Notes: generated by a model not told the origin, from the sequence alone. A stretch of DNA of 64,000 nucleotides from Balneolaceae bacterium UBA3186 (GCA_002364085.1 DEXK01000011.1:267863-331862), one strand, 5' to 3'. Shown: positions 34,421-43,634, counted from the first letter of the stretch. A program made the numbers and translations.

Positions 34421-35395
34421 TTACACTGCTTTTTTTAGGTCAAGTAGTACTTGAGGGAGAATGTAAAGTTTCTCTGATTGATTAAGGAAAGCTCGTTTGT
34501 TGAAAACATCATATTCGTTTTCTTCTATCTTCTCCAGAATTCGACTATAATTCCTATGAGCAAGGTAAACAGGGAGTCTGCTGTCTTTATTCAGCATTTC
34601 GATTCCTGCAAAAGCACTATCGTAATAACAACGAGCTCTTGAAATCTGGAATTTCATAAGTTCAATAAATTTTTCGCTTTTATTTTTAGCGAAAAGCTCT
34701 TCTTCAGTGACATTGAACTTTATAAGGTCTTCTTTTGGAATATAAATCCGCCCTCTTTCAAGGTCTTCCCCTACATCCCTGAGTATGTTTGTGAGTTGCA
34801 TCGCTATTCCAAGATCTGTAGCTCTTTCAATGGCTTCATCTGATGTATAACCAAAAACCTCAATGGTCATTAAGCCAACAACTGAAGCTACTTTATAGGA
34901 ATAATCATAGATCTCCTGAAAATTCTGAAACCTGCTTATTTCCAAATCCTGGCGAACACCTTCAATAAGTAGCAATGGAAGTTCTTTTGGTACTTTATAT
35001 CTTTTTAAAGAATCCGCATACGCGTTTAGAATGGGATCATTTACAGAGTATCCGCTATACACTTTATCCAGCTCTTTTTTGAACTCATCCAGTTTAGCAT
35101 CAATTTCTGAGAGCGTTAGTTTTTCTTCTCTGATAAGATCTTCAACCTCGTCCACAAGATTATCTAAATACCTGCACATTCCATAGATCGCAAAAATCCC
35201 TCTTTGCTTCTCGTTTGGCAGAAAGCGTGTGGCTAAATAAAAAGTCTTTGCATGATAACGGGTTATAGCCCGGCAATGACTATAAGCTAGTTTCAGATCT
35301 TCGTCAGTAACATCGTCAATTACCGACTTATGAAATGATGTCATTTCATAAATGGGCCTGAAAAGTGAGTACGGTATTTGAAGCAGGTTTGTCAT
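34421..35395 (-). CDS. Squalene/phytoene synthase family protein
   Basis: A 324-residue all-helical prenyl-head-to-head condensing enzyme. Both aspartate motifs are visible: Y-L-D-N-L-V-D-E (first DxxxD) and N-I-L-R-D-V-G-E-D-L-E-R-G-R-I-Y-I-P (second). R-Y-H-A-K-T-F-Y-L-A near the start is the usual substrate-binding region. It makes phytoene or squalene from two isoprenoid diphosphates. No desaturase, hopene cyclase or HpnC/D partner is nearby, so the exact product is open. It precedes accC by 61 bases. Confidence 0.88.
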   Translation of the reverse strand: MTNLLQIPYSLFRPIYEMTSFHKSVIDDVTDEDLKLAYSHCRAITRYHAKTFYLATRFLPNEKQRGIFAIYGMCRYLDNLVDEVEDLIREEKLTLSEIDAKLDEFKKELDKVYSGYSVNDPILNAYADSLKRYKVPKELPLLLIEGVRQDLEISRFQNFQEIYDYSYKVASVVGLMTIEVFGYTSDEAIERATDLGIAMQLTNILRDVGEDLERGRIYIPKEDLIKFNVTEEELFAKNKSEKFIELMKFQISRARCYYDSAFAGIEMLNKDSRLPVYLAHRNYSRILEKIEENEYDVFNKRAFLNQSEKLYILPQVLLDLKKAV

Positions 35396-35566
35396 TGTTC
35401 ACGATATAATGCTAAATGCTACGTAAATAGTTCCTGTAAAGATTTAAAATTGAGGTAATAAATTTCTTTAAAAAAGTTCACTATCTTCCACGTCGTTCAA
35501 AGTGTTGGTATAAAGCTTTGAAAAATTTAAATGAAAGGTTGAGTTCGACTTACATCAGGAGTATGT

Positions 35567-36583
35567 ATGAATAAAAAAGTCACAATTTACGAAGTAGCAA
35601 AAAAAGCTGGAGTTGCTATTTCTACGGTATCGAGAGTGTTAAATGGTTCTGAAAATGTATCTGAAGAAACCAAAGTAAAAGTAAATACGGTAATTAAAGA
35701 ATTAAACTTTCGACCACAGGTAAATGCTCGGAAGCTTGCAAGCAAAGAGCCTCAAATGTTAGCCATTGCCGTTCCTTCCTTTACTACTCCTTTTTTCAAT
35801 GAAGTATTGAAAGGGGTTAAAGATGAGATCCGTAAAATGGATCTGGATATCATCTTGTATAACACCGGATCAAAAAATCCTGAAGAAGCTGTTCATAATT
35901 TCTTTGACAGAGGAACAGCAGATGCCCTTATTCTACTTTCCATAGATGTAACTGATAAGATTCATGAAGTTCTACAAGCCACTCAAACACCCGTTGTATT
36001 AGTAAATTCTGCTCATGAAAGTTATAACTACTTTATGCTGAATGATTACAAAGGCGGATATATGTCGGGTGAACATTTGGTGAAAAATGGATTCCAAAAT
36101 ATTGGAATGATCAGCACAGTTACCAAAAACAAATCTTCAGCTGAAAGAGAACGAGGTTTCATCGATGCTTTAAAAAATTACAAAATGAATATTGATGAAA
36201 ATCTGTTCATCACCGGCGAATCTGAAAAGCATGGAGGTTTTACAGAAGAAGCCGGTTTTGAAGCCATCAACAAATACGCGGATATGGGTAAATTTCCGGA
36301 TGCAATTTTTTGTGCAAATGATACTCAAGCACTTGGGGCTATTCATGCCATCAATAAACTTGGAATGAGCGTACCTGAAGATATTGCGTTGATGGGTTAT
36401 GATAATATCAAATTTTCAAAATACATGGATCTTACCACCGTAGATCAGAAAATGTATTCTACAGGGGTTCAGGCAACTGCACGTCTGGCCGAAATCATCA
36501 GAAACCCTGATCAGAAACTCTATCAAACAACCATAGATCCTGAACTTATTGAACGTGGATCAACTCAAAATTCTAAAAAATAA
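35567..36583 (+). CDS. LacI family transcriptional regulator
   Basis: A 338-residue regulator. The N-terminal LacI helix-turn-helix with hinge helix reads T-I-Y-E-V-A-K-K-A-G-V-A-I-S-T-V-S-R-V-L-N-G then N-F-R-P-Q-V-N-A-R-K-L-A. A periplasmic-binding-like effector domain follows (A-I-A-V-P-S-F-T-T-P-F-F-N-E-V; F-C-A-N-D-T-Q-A-L-G-A; L-M-G-Y-D-N). These regulators respond to sugars or nucleobases. The stop lies directly before the GTG of purC; a purine-sensing PurR-like role is suggested only by this context. Confidence 0.9.
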   Translation: MNKKVTIYEVAKKAGVAISTVSRVLNGSENVSEETKVKVNTVIKELNFRPQVNARKLASKEPQMLAIAVPSFTTPFFNEVLKGVKDEIRKMDLDIILYNTGSKNPEEAVHNFFDRGTADALILLSIDVTDKIHEVLQATQTPVVLVNSAHESYNYFMLNDYKGGYMSGEHLVKNGFQNIGMISTVTKNKSSAERERGFIDALKNYKMNIDENLFITGESEKHGGFTEEAGFEAINKYADMGKFPDAIFCANDTQALGAIHAINKLGMSVPEDIALMGYDNIKFSKYMDLTTVDQKMYSTGVQATARLAEIIRNPDQKLYQTTIDPELIERGSTQNSKK

Positions 36584-37540
36584 GTGAACGCAAACTTTAC
36601 TACTCAGGAAGCACTCAATCATTGTATCACAGAAACAGCTGTTGAAGGATTACAATCCTACAAAGGAAAAGTCCGGGAGGTATATGATCTTGGATCAGAT
36701 AAACTTGGTATTGTTGTAACTGATCGCATCTCTGCTTTTGATTACATCATGAAACAAGCCATTCCTTTTAAGGGACAGATCCTGAATCAAATGGCTGCTT
36801 TTTCATTTGAGAAAGTAAAAGATATCGTTGCAACTCACATTATTGACGTTCCACATCCGAATGTAACGATCGCCAAAAAATGTGACCCGGTTCCTATTGA
36901 AGTTGTGATTCGTGGATATTTAACCGGACATGCATGGAGAACTTACAAGTCGGGATTAAGGGAATTATGCGGAGCTTCGCTTCCCAAAGGATTGAAAGAA
37001 CATGATAAGTTTCCGGAGCCTCTCCTCACCCCTGCTACCAAAGCTACAGAAGGTCATGATGAAGATATCTCAGAAGCTGATATTCTGAAACGCGGAATCG
37101 TTGATGAAAAACTTTGGAATCAGATCAGAGAATCAGCTTTCAAACTTTTTGATCGAGGAACTGAAGTCGCTGCCAAACAAGGGTTGATCCTGGTAGATAC
37201 TAAATACGAATTTGGTTTATACAACGGTGAACTCACATTGATCGATGAAGTGCATACCACCGATTCTTCTCGTTATTTTTATTCAGATGGATATGAAGAA
37301 CGTCAGGCTAAAGGCGAGCCACAAAAACAGCTTTCCAAAGAATTCTTGAGAGAATGGTTGATGGAACACAACTTTCAAGGTTTAGACGGACAAACACTCC
37401 CCGATCTCCCCGACTCCTTCCGAATGGAAGTGTACGAGCGCTATGCTGAATTATTCGGTTTGCTTACCGGAAAAGAATTTGAGCCTAAGTTAGAGAAGGA
37501 TTTTGATACGGTGTTGGGTGAGATTTTGAATAGAACTTAA
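36584..37540 (+). CDS. purC: Phosphoribosylaminoimidazole-succinocarboxamide synthase
   Basis: A 318-residue SAICAR synthetase of the long (yeast-like) type; GTG start immediately after the lacI stop. Visible motifs: Y-K-G-K-V-R-E-V-Y-D-L-G, V-V-T-D-R-I-S-A-F-D, V-P-I-E-V-V-I-R-G-Y-L-T-G-H-A-W, T-P-A-T-K-A-T-E-G-H-D and L-I-D-E-V-H-T-T-D-S-S-R-Y. It condenses CAIR with aspartate in purine synthesis. Other pur genes are not in the window. Coupling to the LacI-type regulator suggests shared control. Confidence 0.95.
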   Translation: MNANFTTQEALNHCITETAVEGLQSYKGKVREVYDLGSDKLGIVVTDRISAFDYIMKQAIPFKGQILNQMAAFSFEKVKDIVATHIIDVPHPNVTIAKKCDPVPIEVVIRGYLTGHAWRTYKSGLRELCGASLPKGLKEHDKFPEPLLTPATKATEGHDEDISEADILKRGIVDEKLWNQIRESAFKLFDRGTEVAAKQGLILVDTKYEFGLYNGELTLIDEVHTTDSSRYFYSDGYEERQAKGEPQKQLSKEFLREWLMEHNFQGLDGQTLPDLPDSFRMEVYERYAELFGLLTGKEFEPKLEKDFDTVLGEILNRT

Positions 37541-37657
37541 ACATCAAACTGGGATATGATGAACAAAATGCGTCATATGACAAACAACTCTAAAAAAGAA
37601 AAACGGGATAGCTGAAAACCGATTAGAGTAAGCATTAAAAACTAAAAATGACCAATT

Positions 37658-38113
37658 ATGAAATCAACTTTTAAATTTCTAATTACTCTGATTTGTCTTG
37701 CCGTATTTTCAACTACTTCAGTTCTCGGACAAATAAATGAAGAACAAAAACTTTTATACAAAACAGGGAATCCAGCGGATTGGCCTAAAGAACAAGATGC
37801 TGTAGTTTCTGCACCGAAAAATCATAAAATTTTGTTGGAAAATGACAAAGTAAGAGTTCTGGAAGTAACAATTGCGCCAAATGAATTAGAAGCTGTTCAT
37901 CATCATCAATGGCCGAGTGTACTTTATATTATGGAAGCTGGAGATTTTATTGACCGTGATGGAGAAGGAAATGTAATTATGGATTCTCGCAAAATACCAG
38001 AACCACTTACTTTACCTTTGACCATGTATAAAAAACCAGAAGCACCTCATTCTGTAGAAAATTTGAGTGACACTATAACAATTCGACTGATTAGAGTGGA
38101 AATGAAACAATAA
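37658..38113 (+). CDS. Exported cupin-domain protein
   Basis: A 151-residue protein with a signal peptide (cleavage after V-L-G-Q). The cupin fold is indicated by V-R-V-L-E-V-T-I-A-P-N-E-L-E-A-V-H-H-H, with the His cluster of motif 1, and A-P-H-S-V-E-N-L in motif 2. It probably binds a metal in the periplasm; the substrate is unknown. It opens the accessory stretch after purC and is followed after 25 bases by the palindromic element at 38139. Confidence 0.75.
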   Translation: MKSTFKFLITLICLAVFSTTSVLGQINEEQKLLYKTGNPADWPKEQDAVVSAPKNHKILLENDKVRVLEVTIAPNELEAVHHHQWPSVLYIMEAGDFIDRDGEGNVIMDSRKIPEPLTLPLTMYKKPEAPHSVENLSDTITIRLIRVEMKQ

Positions 38114-38138
38114 AAGTTCTACGCTGAAAAAATACGAA

Positions 38139-38271
38139 CGCACAACAATGTGTATAATTCATTGCTAGTTATAGCTTACATACGAAAGTCCTCGCGGACT
38201 TTCTATCTGTGATTTATTTGCTAACTTTAATGCTAAACCACGCAACTACTCATAGCCGAGACCGTTGTGCG
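38139..38271. repeat. 133-bp palindromic element with CGCACAAC / GTTGTGCG ends
   Basis: Outer 8-base perfect inverted repeats CGCACAAC (38139-38146) and GTTGTGCG (38264-38271), with a perfect inner 8-bp hairpin GAAAGTCC-TCGC-GGACTTTC at 38184-38203. It fills the gap between the cupin and VOC genes. The shape (nested arms, about 130 bases, between single genes) is like a large attC or a MITE. Elements with similar wording occur between small genes in Bacteroidota genomes (recollection, not checked). Confidence 0.6.
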
Positions 38272-38308
38272 CAAGCTGAAAACAGAACCAAACATCAAAA
38301 ATAGAACT

Positions 38309-38773
38309 ATGAAAAAAATAATCGCTCTTCTGATTTTTATCCAATCTTTCGGATTTGTATTCGGACAGGATAAGAATGAAATTTCTGTGAATTTCAATCA
38401 CTTTGCATTATCGGTTAAAGACGCTGACCAATCTGCCGAGTTTTATAAAAGTGTACTCAATCTGGACGAAATTACCAACAGAACGATAATTGATGGAATT
38501 AGATGGTTATCATTAGGAGAAGGAAAAGAATTGCATTTGATTTCAATTTTAAAGGATGAAATAAAAATAAATAAAGCTGTGCATTTGGCACTAACAACAT
38601 CTGACTTTGATTTGCTAATTGCTAAACTTCAATCGATGGAAATTGAATACTCTGATTGGCCTGGAAATGTGAATAAAATAAATGTCAGACCAGATGGAAT
38701 TAAACAAGTTTTCTTTCAAGACCCAAATGGATATTGGATTGAAATAAATAGCGTTGGACAAAAAACTGATTAA
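38309..38773 (+). CDS. Exported VOC/glyoxalase-like protein
   Basis: 154 residues from ATG 38309 (an upstream in-frame start at 38267 lies inside the repeat and is unlikely). The signal peptide is cleaved after V-F-G-Q. The single VOC domain shows F-N-H-F-A-L-S-V-K-D-A-D-Q-S-A-E-F-Y at the start, L-H-L-I, H-L-A-L-T-T-S-D-F and F-F-Q-D-P-N-G-Y-W-I-E-I at the end. Metal ligands H and E of the fold are present. It is a probable metal-dependent enzyme or binding protein, substrate unknown. It is framed by two copies of the palindromic element. Confidence 0.78.
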   Translation: MKKIIALLIFIQSFGFVFGQDKNEISVNFNHFALSVKDADQSAEFYKSVLNLDEITNRTIIDGIRWLSLGEGKELHLISILKDEIKINKAVHLALTTSDFDLLIAKLQSMEIEYSDWPGNVNKINVRPDGIKQVFFQDPNGYWIEINSVGQKTD

Positions 38774-38780
38774 AAGCCAG

Positions 38781-38801
38781 CGCACAACACCGTTGTATGA
38801 C
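38781..38801. repeat. Collapsed copy of the CGCACAAC element
   Basis: CGCACAAC at 38781-38788 is followed directly by ACCGTTGTATGAC. The ACCGTTGT matches the right end of the 133-bp element (38262-38269), so the whole interior is missing. It lies eight bases after the VOC stop. Confidence 0.5.
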
Positions 38802-38821
38802 ATTAAAACTTTCCTGAGCAG

Positions 38822-39295
38822 TTGAATAAAATCGAAATAAAAAAAGGACAAATTCTACAAAAAAAAGGTGACTTAAACACTAAGGTTTATCAAGTTGAGT
38901 CCGGGTTGTTGCGCAGTTATTCCATCGACGAAAAAGGGAAAGAACATATTTACATGTTTGCTCCGGAAAATTGGATCATTGCAGATAATCAACCGCCGGA
39001 TATACCCTGTGAATTGTTTATCGATGCTTTAGAAGATTCGGTTGTTATTTCAACTGAGAAAAATGATTTATCCATCACCAACGAAGATTCGAAAAAAATA
39101 ATTAAACGGTTAGGCGTTCTTCAAAATCGAATAATTATGTTAATGAGTGCTTCTGCAATCGAGCGCTACGAACATTTTATCAAAACCTATCCGGATATCG
39201 TACAGCGAGTTCCCCAAAAACTGATTGCCTCCTACCTGGGTATAACCCCTGAAGCACTTTCAGCTGCTAAAAAAACCAGAGCGCATAAAAGGTAA
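38822..39295 (+). CDS. Crp/Fnr-type cNMP-binding protein, N-terminally short
   Basis: 157 residues from TTG 38822; an in-frame stop at 38804 excludes a longer frame. The cNMP-binding fold starts at once with I-K-K-G-Q-I-L-Q-K-K-G-D and V-Y-Q-V-E-S-G-L-L-R-S-Y. The C-terminus has A-S-Y-L-G-I-T-P-E-A-L-S, the recognition-helix region of small Bacteroidota Crp-like regulators, then ends early. About 20 N-terminal residues usual for the family are missing, right where the collapsed palindrome at 38781 ends. It could be a 5'-truncated pseudogene or a gene with a new start. Confidence 0.65.
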   Translation: MNKIEIKKGQILQKKGDLNTKVYQVESGLLRSYSIDEKGKEHIYMFAPENWIIADNQPPDIPCELFIDALEDSVVISTEKNDLSITNEDSKKIIKRLGVLQNRIIMLMSASAIERYEHFIKTYPDIVQRVPQKLIASYLGITPEALSAAKKTRAHKR

Positions 39296-39414
39296 TTCTT
39301 ACGCCTCTTTTATTTCTTAATGTAGATTAATGACATTGGTTACTCTATGCCTGACATTTGTTTCTAGTTAAACAAAACGATCAAGGATCTTAATCTCTCA
39401 AAAGAATAGAAAAT

Positions 39415-39792
39415 ATGAATACAGCACTTTGGATTGTTCAAGGACTATTGGCTGCTATGTTTCTCATGGCCGGCCTAATGAAACTGGCTAAATCAAAAGA
39501 AGAACTAAAGCCCAAAATGGGTGACTGGGTAGATGACATTTCTACACCCGGATTCAAACTTATTGGATTATTAGAATTTTTAGGTGCCGTTGGTGTCGTA
39601 TTGCCTATGGCGATTGATGTGTTACCGATACTAACACCCGTTGCAGCAATCGGTCTTGCCATGACTATGCTAGGTGCCATGGGTTTGCATATTCAAAGAA
39701 AAGAATACGATGCAATCAAGAAAAACGTACCGCTATTGCTTCTTGCACTATTTGTAGCCGTAGGCAGACTCATCATAATTCCAATTTCATAG
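39415..39792 (+). CDS. DoxX family membrane protein
   Basis: A 125-residue protein with four transmembrane helices: L-W-I-V-Q-G-L-L-A-A-M-F-L-M-A-G-L-M-K-L (the DoxX start), F-K-L-I-G-L-L-E-F-L-G-A-V-G-V-V-L-P, then two more. DoxX-like proteins are linked to respiratory or thiol redox chains in some bacteria. No partner enzyme is visible, although a second small membrane protein follows after 19 bases and may be co-transcribed. Confidence 0.8.
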   Translation: MNTALWIVQGLLAAMFLMAGLMKLAKSKEELKPKMGDWVDDISTPGFKLIGLLEFLGAVGVVLPMAIDVLPILTPVAAIGLAMTMLGAMGLHIQRKEYDAIKKNVPLLLLALFVAVGRLIIIPIS

Positions 39793-39811
39793 CTACTAAA
39801 TCACAAACAAA

Positions 39812-40267
39812 ATGAAAACTTCTATATTGCTAAAGACCTCTTCAATCTTGTGGATCATCTGGGGCATTGTTCACATAATTGCCGGAGTAATGACAATGAA
39901 AGGCATTTTAACCAATGATATTTCTTCCTCTGTGGCGGGTATTGCTGATGCAGTTGAACCAAGTTTTGTACAAATGGACTATTCAGAAGCATCAGGAGCA
40001 ATAATTGGTCAACACGGATTCAACCTGTTTTGGATTGGTATCGTAACTTTCATTTCAGCATTCTTTGTGTGGAAAGGAAATCGAAATGCAATTTTCCTTG
40101 CAGCTATTACCGGCGGTCTTGCAGATTTAGGTTATTTCCTTTTTATGGATCTGGGTGGGTTTGTGAATTTCATACCAGGAACTGTAATGACCATTGTTTC
40201 TTCACTAGCAATCATTTTGAGTTTTTACGCTTACTTTAAAACTCGGGATAAGAAACTTACCCAATAA
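39812..40267 (+). CDS. Four-helix small membrane protein
   Basis: A 151-residue protein with four hydrophobic segments (about 10-30, 66-88, 92-110 and 120-142), beginning S-I-L-W-I-I-W-G-I-V-H-I-I-A-G-V. This W-G-x-x-H-x-x-A-G pattern is shared with small uncharacterised membrane proteins that often accompany DoxX genes. It is 19 bases downstream of the DoxX gene. The 278-base gap 40268-40545 after it holds no gene that I can support. Confidence 0.65.
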   Translation: MKTSILLKTSSILWIIWGIVHIIAGVMTMKGILTNDISSSVAGIADAVEPSFVQMDYSEASGAIIGQHGFNLFWIGIVTFISAFFVWKGNRNAIFLAAITGGLADLGYFLFMDLGGFVNFIPGTVMTIVSSLAIILSFYAYFKTRDKKLTQ

Positions 40268-40545
40268 AAAAAGTGATTCAACATTGAGTTGATTTCTCAC
40301 GATCAGTATTGGACGTTCCGAAGTACTCCCCTACTTTTTGGAAGCAATGACATTCTATATTTAATTTACCACTTATCGGTCAGACGACTCTAAGCCGTCC
40401 GACGCTAATTGATTCAGCCTAGGTAATAAATCACTTTTATTCATTTTACTCTGCCTTATTAAAGAAGTATTCTCTCCTCTTCTTCAACATACAATCCGAT
40501 CTTATATAGACTCTGATGTAACATTAAAACTTTTAAGCCGTCTTC

Positions 40546-41301
40546 ATGTTAAAAAATAAAATGAATATGCTTAGAAGCTTTATTTCCATTATCACAGTGC
40601 TATTTCTTATTTCATGCAATTCTAATTCAAAAATTCCCCAAATAGCGAAGGTAGATATTGTCTTTCAAGAAGACTCTCTTGAATTTACGGATTCACAAAA
40701 AGTTTTCATCAGCATGGTTATAAGCAAATCAGAAGAAGAAGTTCGCAAGCTCTTACCGAATCTGCCAGATAGCATCAACGTTATTGTCGAACAGGTAGAT
40801 TGGGATTTGGATAGTGTTGGCGGCGTAACCGGTAGGACAGAAACTAATCATCCGCCTCTTGTTTTAGTTCAAATATCAAACAACTATCGGGAAGGAATAG
40901 CAGATTCGCTTTATTCTGGTTTAAAGGCTACAATTTTTCACGAATTCCATCATTTATCGCGTGGCTGGGCTATTCAGGACAATAAATTCAGCTCTGGAAT
41001 TCCGAATGCAATGGTGAATGAAGGTTTAGCGGTTGCATTTACAGAAATATATACCGGAACTATTAATGAAGTAAACTCCTATCCTATGGAGGCGGATAGT
41101 TGGGTAAAAGAGATATTGGCTCTTCCTCTTGATGCAAATTATGCTCAGTGGGTAATGGGTGAACACCCTGATGGAAGGAACTATATTGGATACCGAGCAG
41201 GAAATTTTCTAGTAAGAAAAGCAATGAATAAGTCTGGTAAAAACATTCTAGAATTAAGTGAACTTATGCCAGAGGAAATAATAAAACTAGCTGGTTACTA
41301 A
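40546..41301 (+). CDS. Lipoprotein with DUF2268-like HExxH metalloprotease motif
   Basis: A 251-residue lipoprotein: signal ending L-F-L-I-S-C (Cys about 24; ATG at 40561 is an alternative start). The zinc motif H-E-F-H-H is in T-I-F-H-E-F-H-H-L-S-R-G-W, and a downstream N-E-G-L-A-V-A-F-T-E supplies the third-ligand Glu pattern of gluzincin-type DUF2268 peptidases. It is probably a surface or periplasmic zinc peptidase of unknown substrate. It stands alone in the accessory stretch. Confidence 0.75.
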   Translation: MLKNKMNMLRSFISIITVLFLISCNSNSKIPQIAKVDIVFQEDSLEFTDSQKVFISMVISKSEEEVRKLLPNLPDSINVIVEQVDWDLDSVGGVTGRTETNHPPLVLVQISNNYREGIADSLYSGLKATIFHEFHHLSRGWAIQDNKFSSGIPNAMVNEGLAVAFTEIYTGTINEVNSYPMEADSWVKEILALPLDANYAQWVMGEHPDGRNYIGYRAGNFLVRKAMNKSGKNILELSELMPEEIIKLAGY

Positions 41302-41377
41302 TACTCTTTAAAACTATACACAACATCATATAAAAGGAATTAAAACGCTTTTTTTTATAGTCCGGCAACTCATTAAA

Positions 41378-41788
41378 ATGAACCGACATTTCTTAATAGT
41401 ACTTACTTTTTTATTTATCAGTTGTGAAACAAACACAAAACTGTTTGATGATGTTAGTGAAATAGCTGAATTTGACAACGTCTACAAGCCAACTCTAATT
41501 CAATCAGGAAAAGAACGTGGATTTCCTGAGTTTATAGCAGAATACGGCCTGTTTAAAATCGACTCTCTGGAATTTCAAAATTTAGAACATTCAATTTTGA
41601 CAAATGATAAGTTTAAGGAAGGCACCTTCTACTTCAATATTGAATTGAACGATTACATTTATAATAATGGTCTCGAAATACTGAATATGTCCAAGTCATT
41701 AATTACTGAGAACCAATTTGACAAGATCTATTACCTCTATCTACTTTCGGATAGAAACACTTTTATTGTGTGCAAAGTCAATTATTAA
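41378..41788 (+). CDS. Small orphan lipoprotein
   Basis: A 136-residue protein with a lipoprotein signal ending L-F-I-S-C (Cys 16). The mature part is acidic with aromatic residues (Y-L-Y-L-L-S-D-R-N-T near the end). No family, repeat or catalytic motif is recognised. Confidence 0.5.
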   Translation: MNRHFLIVLTFLFISCETNTKLFDDVSEIAEFDNVYKPTLIQSGKERGFPEFIAEYGLFKIDSLEFQNLEHSILTNDKFKEGTFYFNIELNDYIYNNGLEILNMSKSLITENQFDKIYYLYLLSDRNTFIVCKVNY

Positions 41789-41895
41789 AGAAAAAAGCGC
41801 TTTACAACTTAAACCAAAAACCCATGAACCGGCCAACTTAAAGCAAGTGTAAAACTTTATAGTTTAGTTCGGTACGTTATACTCAATATAAAATT

Positions 41896-42330
41896 ATGAT
41901 ATCAAAACAGTATGTAGCAAGTGGAGAAGGAGAAAATTACGACTACTCTCAGGATCACTGCTTTATTAAAGTCTCCTCTAAGCATACAAATGGAGAATTG
42001 TGCCTTATTGAAGATACCATTAAACCAGGATTTCATCTGAAAAGACACCATCACAAAATTATGACGGAAGTGTTTTATATGCTTGAAGGTGAAATGGAAT
42101 TAGTTTTTGATGATGAGACTATCTTACTAAAACCGGGCGATACTATAACCGTAGCTCCTAATGTTTGGCATGAAGCAAAATGTAAAGACGGTGGTAAGAT
42201 GCTTACAATTTTCAAAAATGGTCAATTTGATATTTTCTTAGAACAGCTTTCTACCATGACTCAAGAAGATTTTTCGAACGCTGAATTAATGAAATCATTT
42301 TCAGCCAAATTTGATATTTACGAGGAATAG
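41896..42330 (+). CDS. Cytoplasmic cupin protein
   Basis: A 144-residue protein without a signal. Classic cupin motifs: G-F-H-L-K-R-H-H-H-K-x-M-T-E-V-F-Y-M-L-E-G-E (motif 1, three His and Glu) and L-K-P-G-D-T-I-T-V-A-P-N-V-W-H (motif 2). It is a probable metal-binding small-molecule enzyme, isomerase or sensor. A perfect 8-bp inverted repeat GTATAAAC/GTTTATAC lies just downstream (42347-42376). Confidence 0.8.
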   Translation: MISKQYVASGEGENYDYSQDHCFIKVSSKHTNGELCLIEDTIKPGFHLKRHHHKIMTEVFYMLEGEMELVFDDETILLKPGDTITVAPNVWHEAKCKDGGKMLTIFKNGQFDIFLEQLSTMTQEDFSNAELMKSFSAKFDIYEE

Positions 42331-42591
42331 AACTGAATACAGTAATGTATAAACCACATTAAAACTATGTTTATACCTAACGTCCCCGTTCAAAAAAAAA
42401 TAATGAAAGTCCAAATTTCAATAATACTTGAATACGGTTTTTAATCAACTCGAGGTTCACAGCATTGAAGGATTTGTGAAGCTCAATATCAAAAGCTCTT
42501 AAAAACAGACTAATTCGATTTGGTCAATTAAAGAAATAAAATAACTTCCAACTAACATTGAATAAGCGCCATAAAAAAACCAGATGTACAA

Positions 42592-43398
42592 GTGAATTAC
42601 GTTGAAGAAGTAGTATCCAATAAATGTCTTAAATCAGATGTTCTTTGCTACTGGCAAATGAGTGGAAATATTGATTCAAAAGTAGGGGTAAATTCACGCT
42701 ATTTACCAAAAGGTCAAAATATACTGGTTTTCAATTTTGGAGATCCAATTGAACAATTGGATCTGTCTCAAAGCAACCTCCCTAAAAAACAATTTTTTAT
42801 CGTCCCAGCTATAAAATCTTGTACAATTATAAACCAAAGAGGCAAAATTGATTTATTTGGTATTTCGTTTATTGGCGAAGGTCTATATAAGTTAATACAG
42901 CAACCAGTCTCAAAACTTATAAGTGGGTTTCCAAACATGTTAAGTGGTAAATATGAAGATCTATTTACAGAACTAAAGGAAATTAATTTTGCAGATAGAG
43001 TTACTCGCTCAGAAAAGTTTTTACTCGAAAACCTTAATCAGAAAATTAAAAGCCCCATATTTCATATGGCAACTGAAGTTATTCAAGAAACTAAGGGTGT
43101 AATTATGGTTTCTGATATTGCTGATAAGGTTCATGTTTCCGAGCGCCAATTACAAAGGTTATTCAAGACGAGGTTGGGTATTTCCCCAAAAGACTATTGT
43201 AAAATTATTCGTGTAAATAATTACCTCGAATTTATCCTAAGTAAAAACGAATCTGTAGATTGGATGGAGTTAGTGGTTGAATACGACTATCATGATCAAC
43301 CACATCTTATAAATGAAGTAAAGTCAATTGCCAAGCTTTCGCCCAAAAAACTCCTCAATTTAAGAGACACCCTCTATCATCGATATAGCAGAGAATAA
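42592..43398 (+). CDS. AraC family transcriptional regulator
   Basis: 268 residues from GTG 42592. The N-terminal half (about 1-150) is a DUF6597-like sensor domain (L-C-Y-W-Q-M-S-G; R-Y-L-P-K-G; F-G-I-S-F at about 100). The C-terminal AraC double helix-turn-helix has I-M-V-S-D-I-A-D-K-V-H-V-S-E-R-Q-L-Q-R-L-F-K, G-I-S-P-K-D-Y and D-Y-H-D-Q-P-H-L-I-N-E-V-K. No obvious target gene is adjacent. The 261-base leader 42331-42591 shows no gene; the following gap 43399-43634 (236 bases) shows none either. Confidence 0.85.
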   Translation: MNYVEEVVSNKCLKSDVLCYWQMSGNIDSKVGVNSRYLPKGQNILVFNFGDPIEQLDLSQSNLPKKQFFIVPAIKSCTIINQRGKIDLFGISFIGEGLYKLIQQPVSKLISGFPNMLSGKYEDLFTELKEINFADRVTRSEKFLLENLNQKIKSPIFHMATEVIQETKGVIMVSDIADKVHVSERQLQRLFKTRLGISPKDYCKIIRVNNYLEFILSKNESVDWMELVVEYDYHDQPHLINEVKSIAKLSPKKLLNLRDTLYHRYSRE

Positions 43399-43634
43399 TT
43401 TAATGTTATTATTAAGCGTACATCTCCGTATTAAGATCATCTACACGAATTACGATCTCTTGCACTCGATTTAGTTATGATACCACAGCAACAACTCTAT
43501 TATTGTTCCAATTAAAATAAACAGCTAGATAAGTATTAAAAATACGGTAGCAACATTAGCAATAGAGTTGAGAAATTAATTGGTCGCTTTTCTACAATTA
43601 CTTTTCAGCATTAGAATAGATATTTGCATAAAAA

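Noticed and set aside
42347..42390. Possible sixth attC-like site (GTATAAAC...GTTTATACCTAACGTCCCC)
   Set aside because: CCTAAC followed by a GC-rich word resembles the array ends, but no matching partner end lies within 150 bases and the 16-base core is not present. I read it as a plain inverted repeat after the cupin gene.
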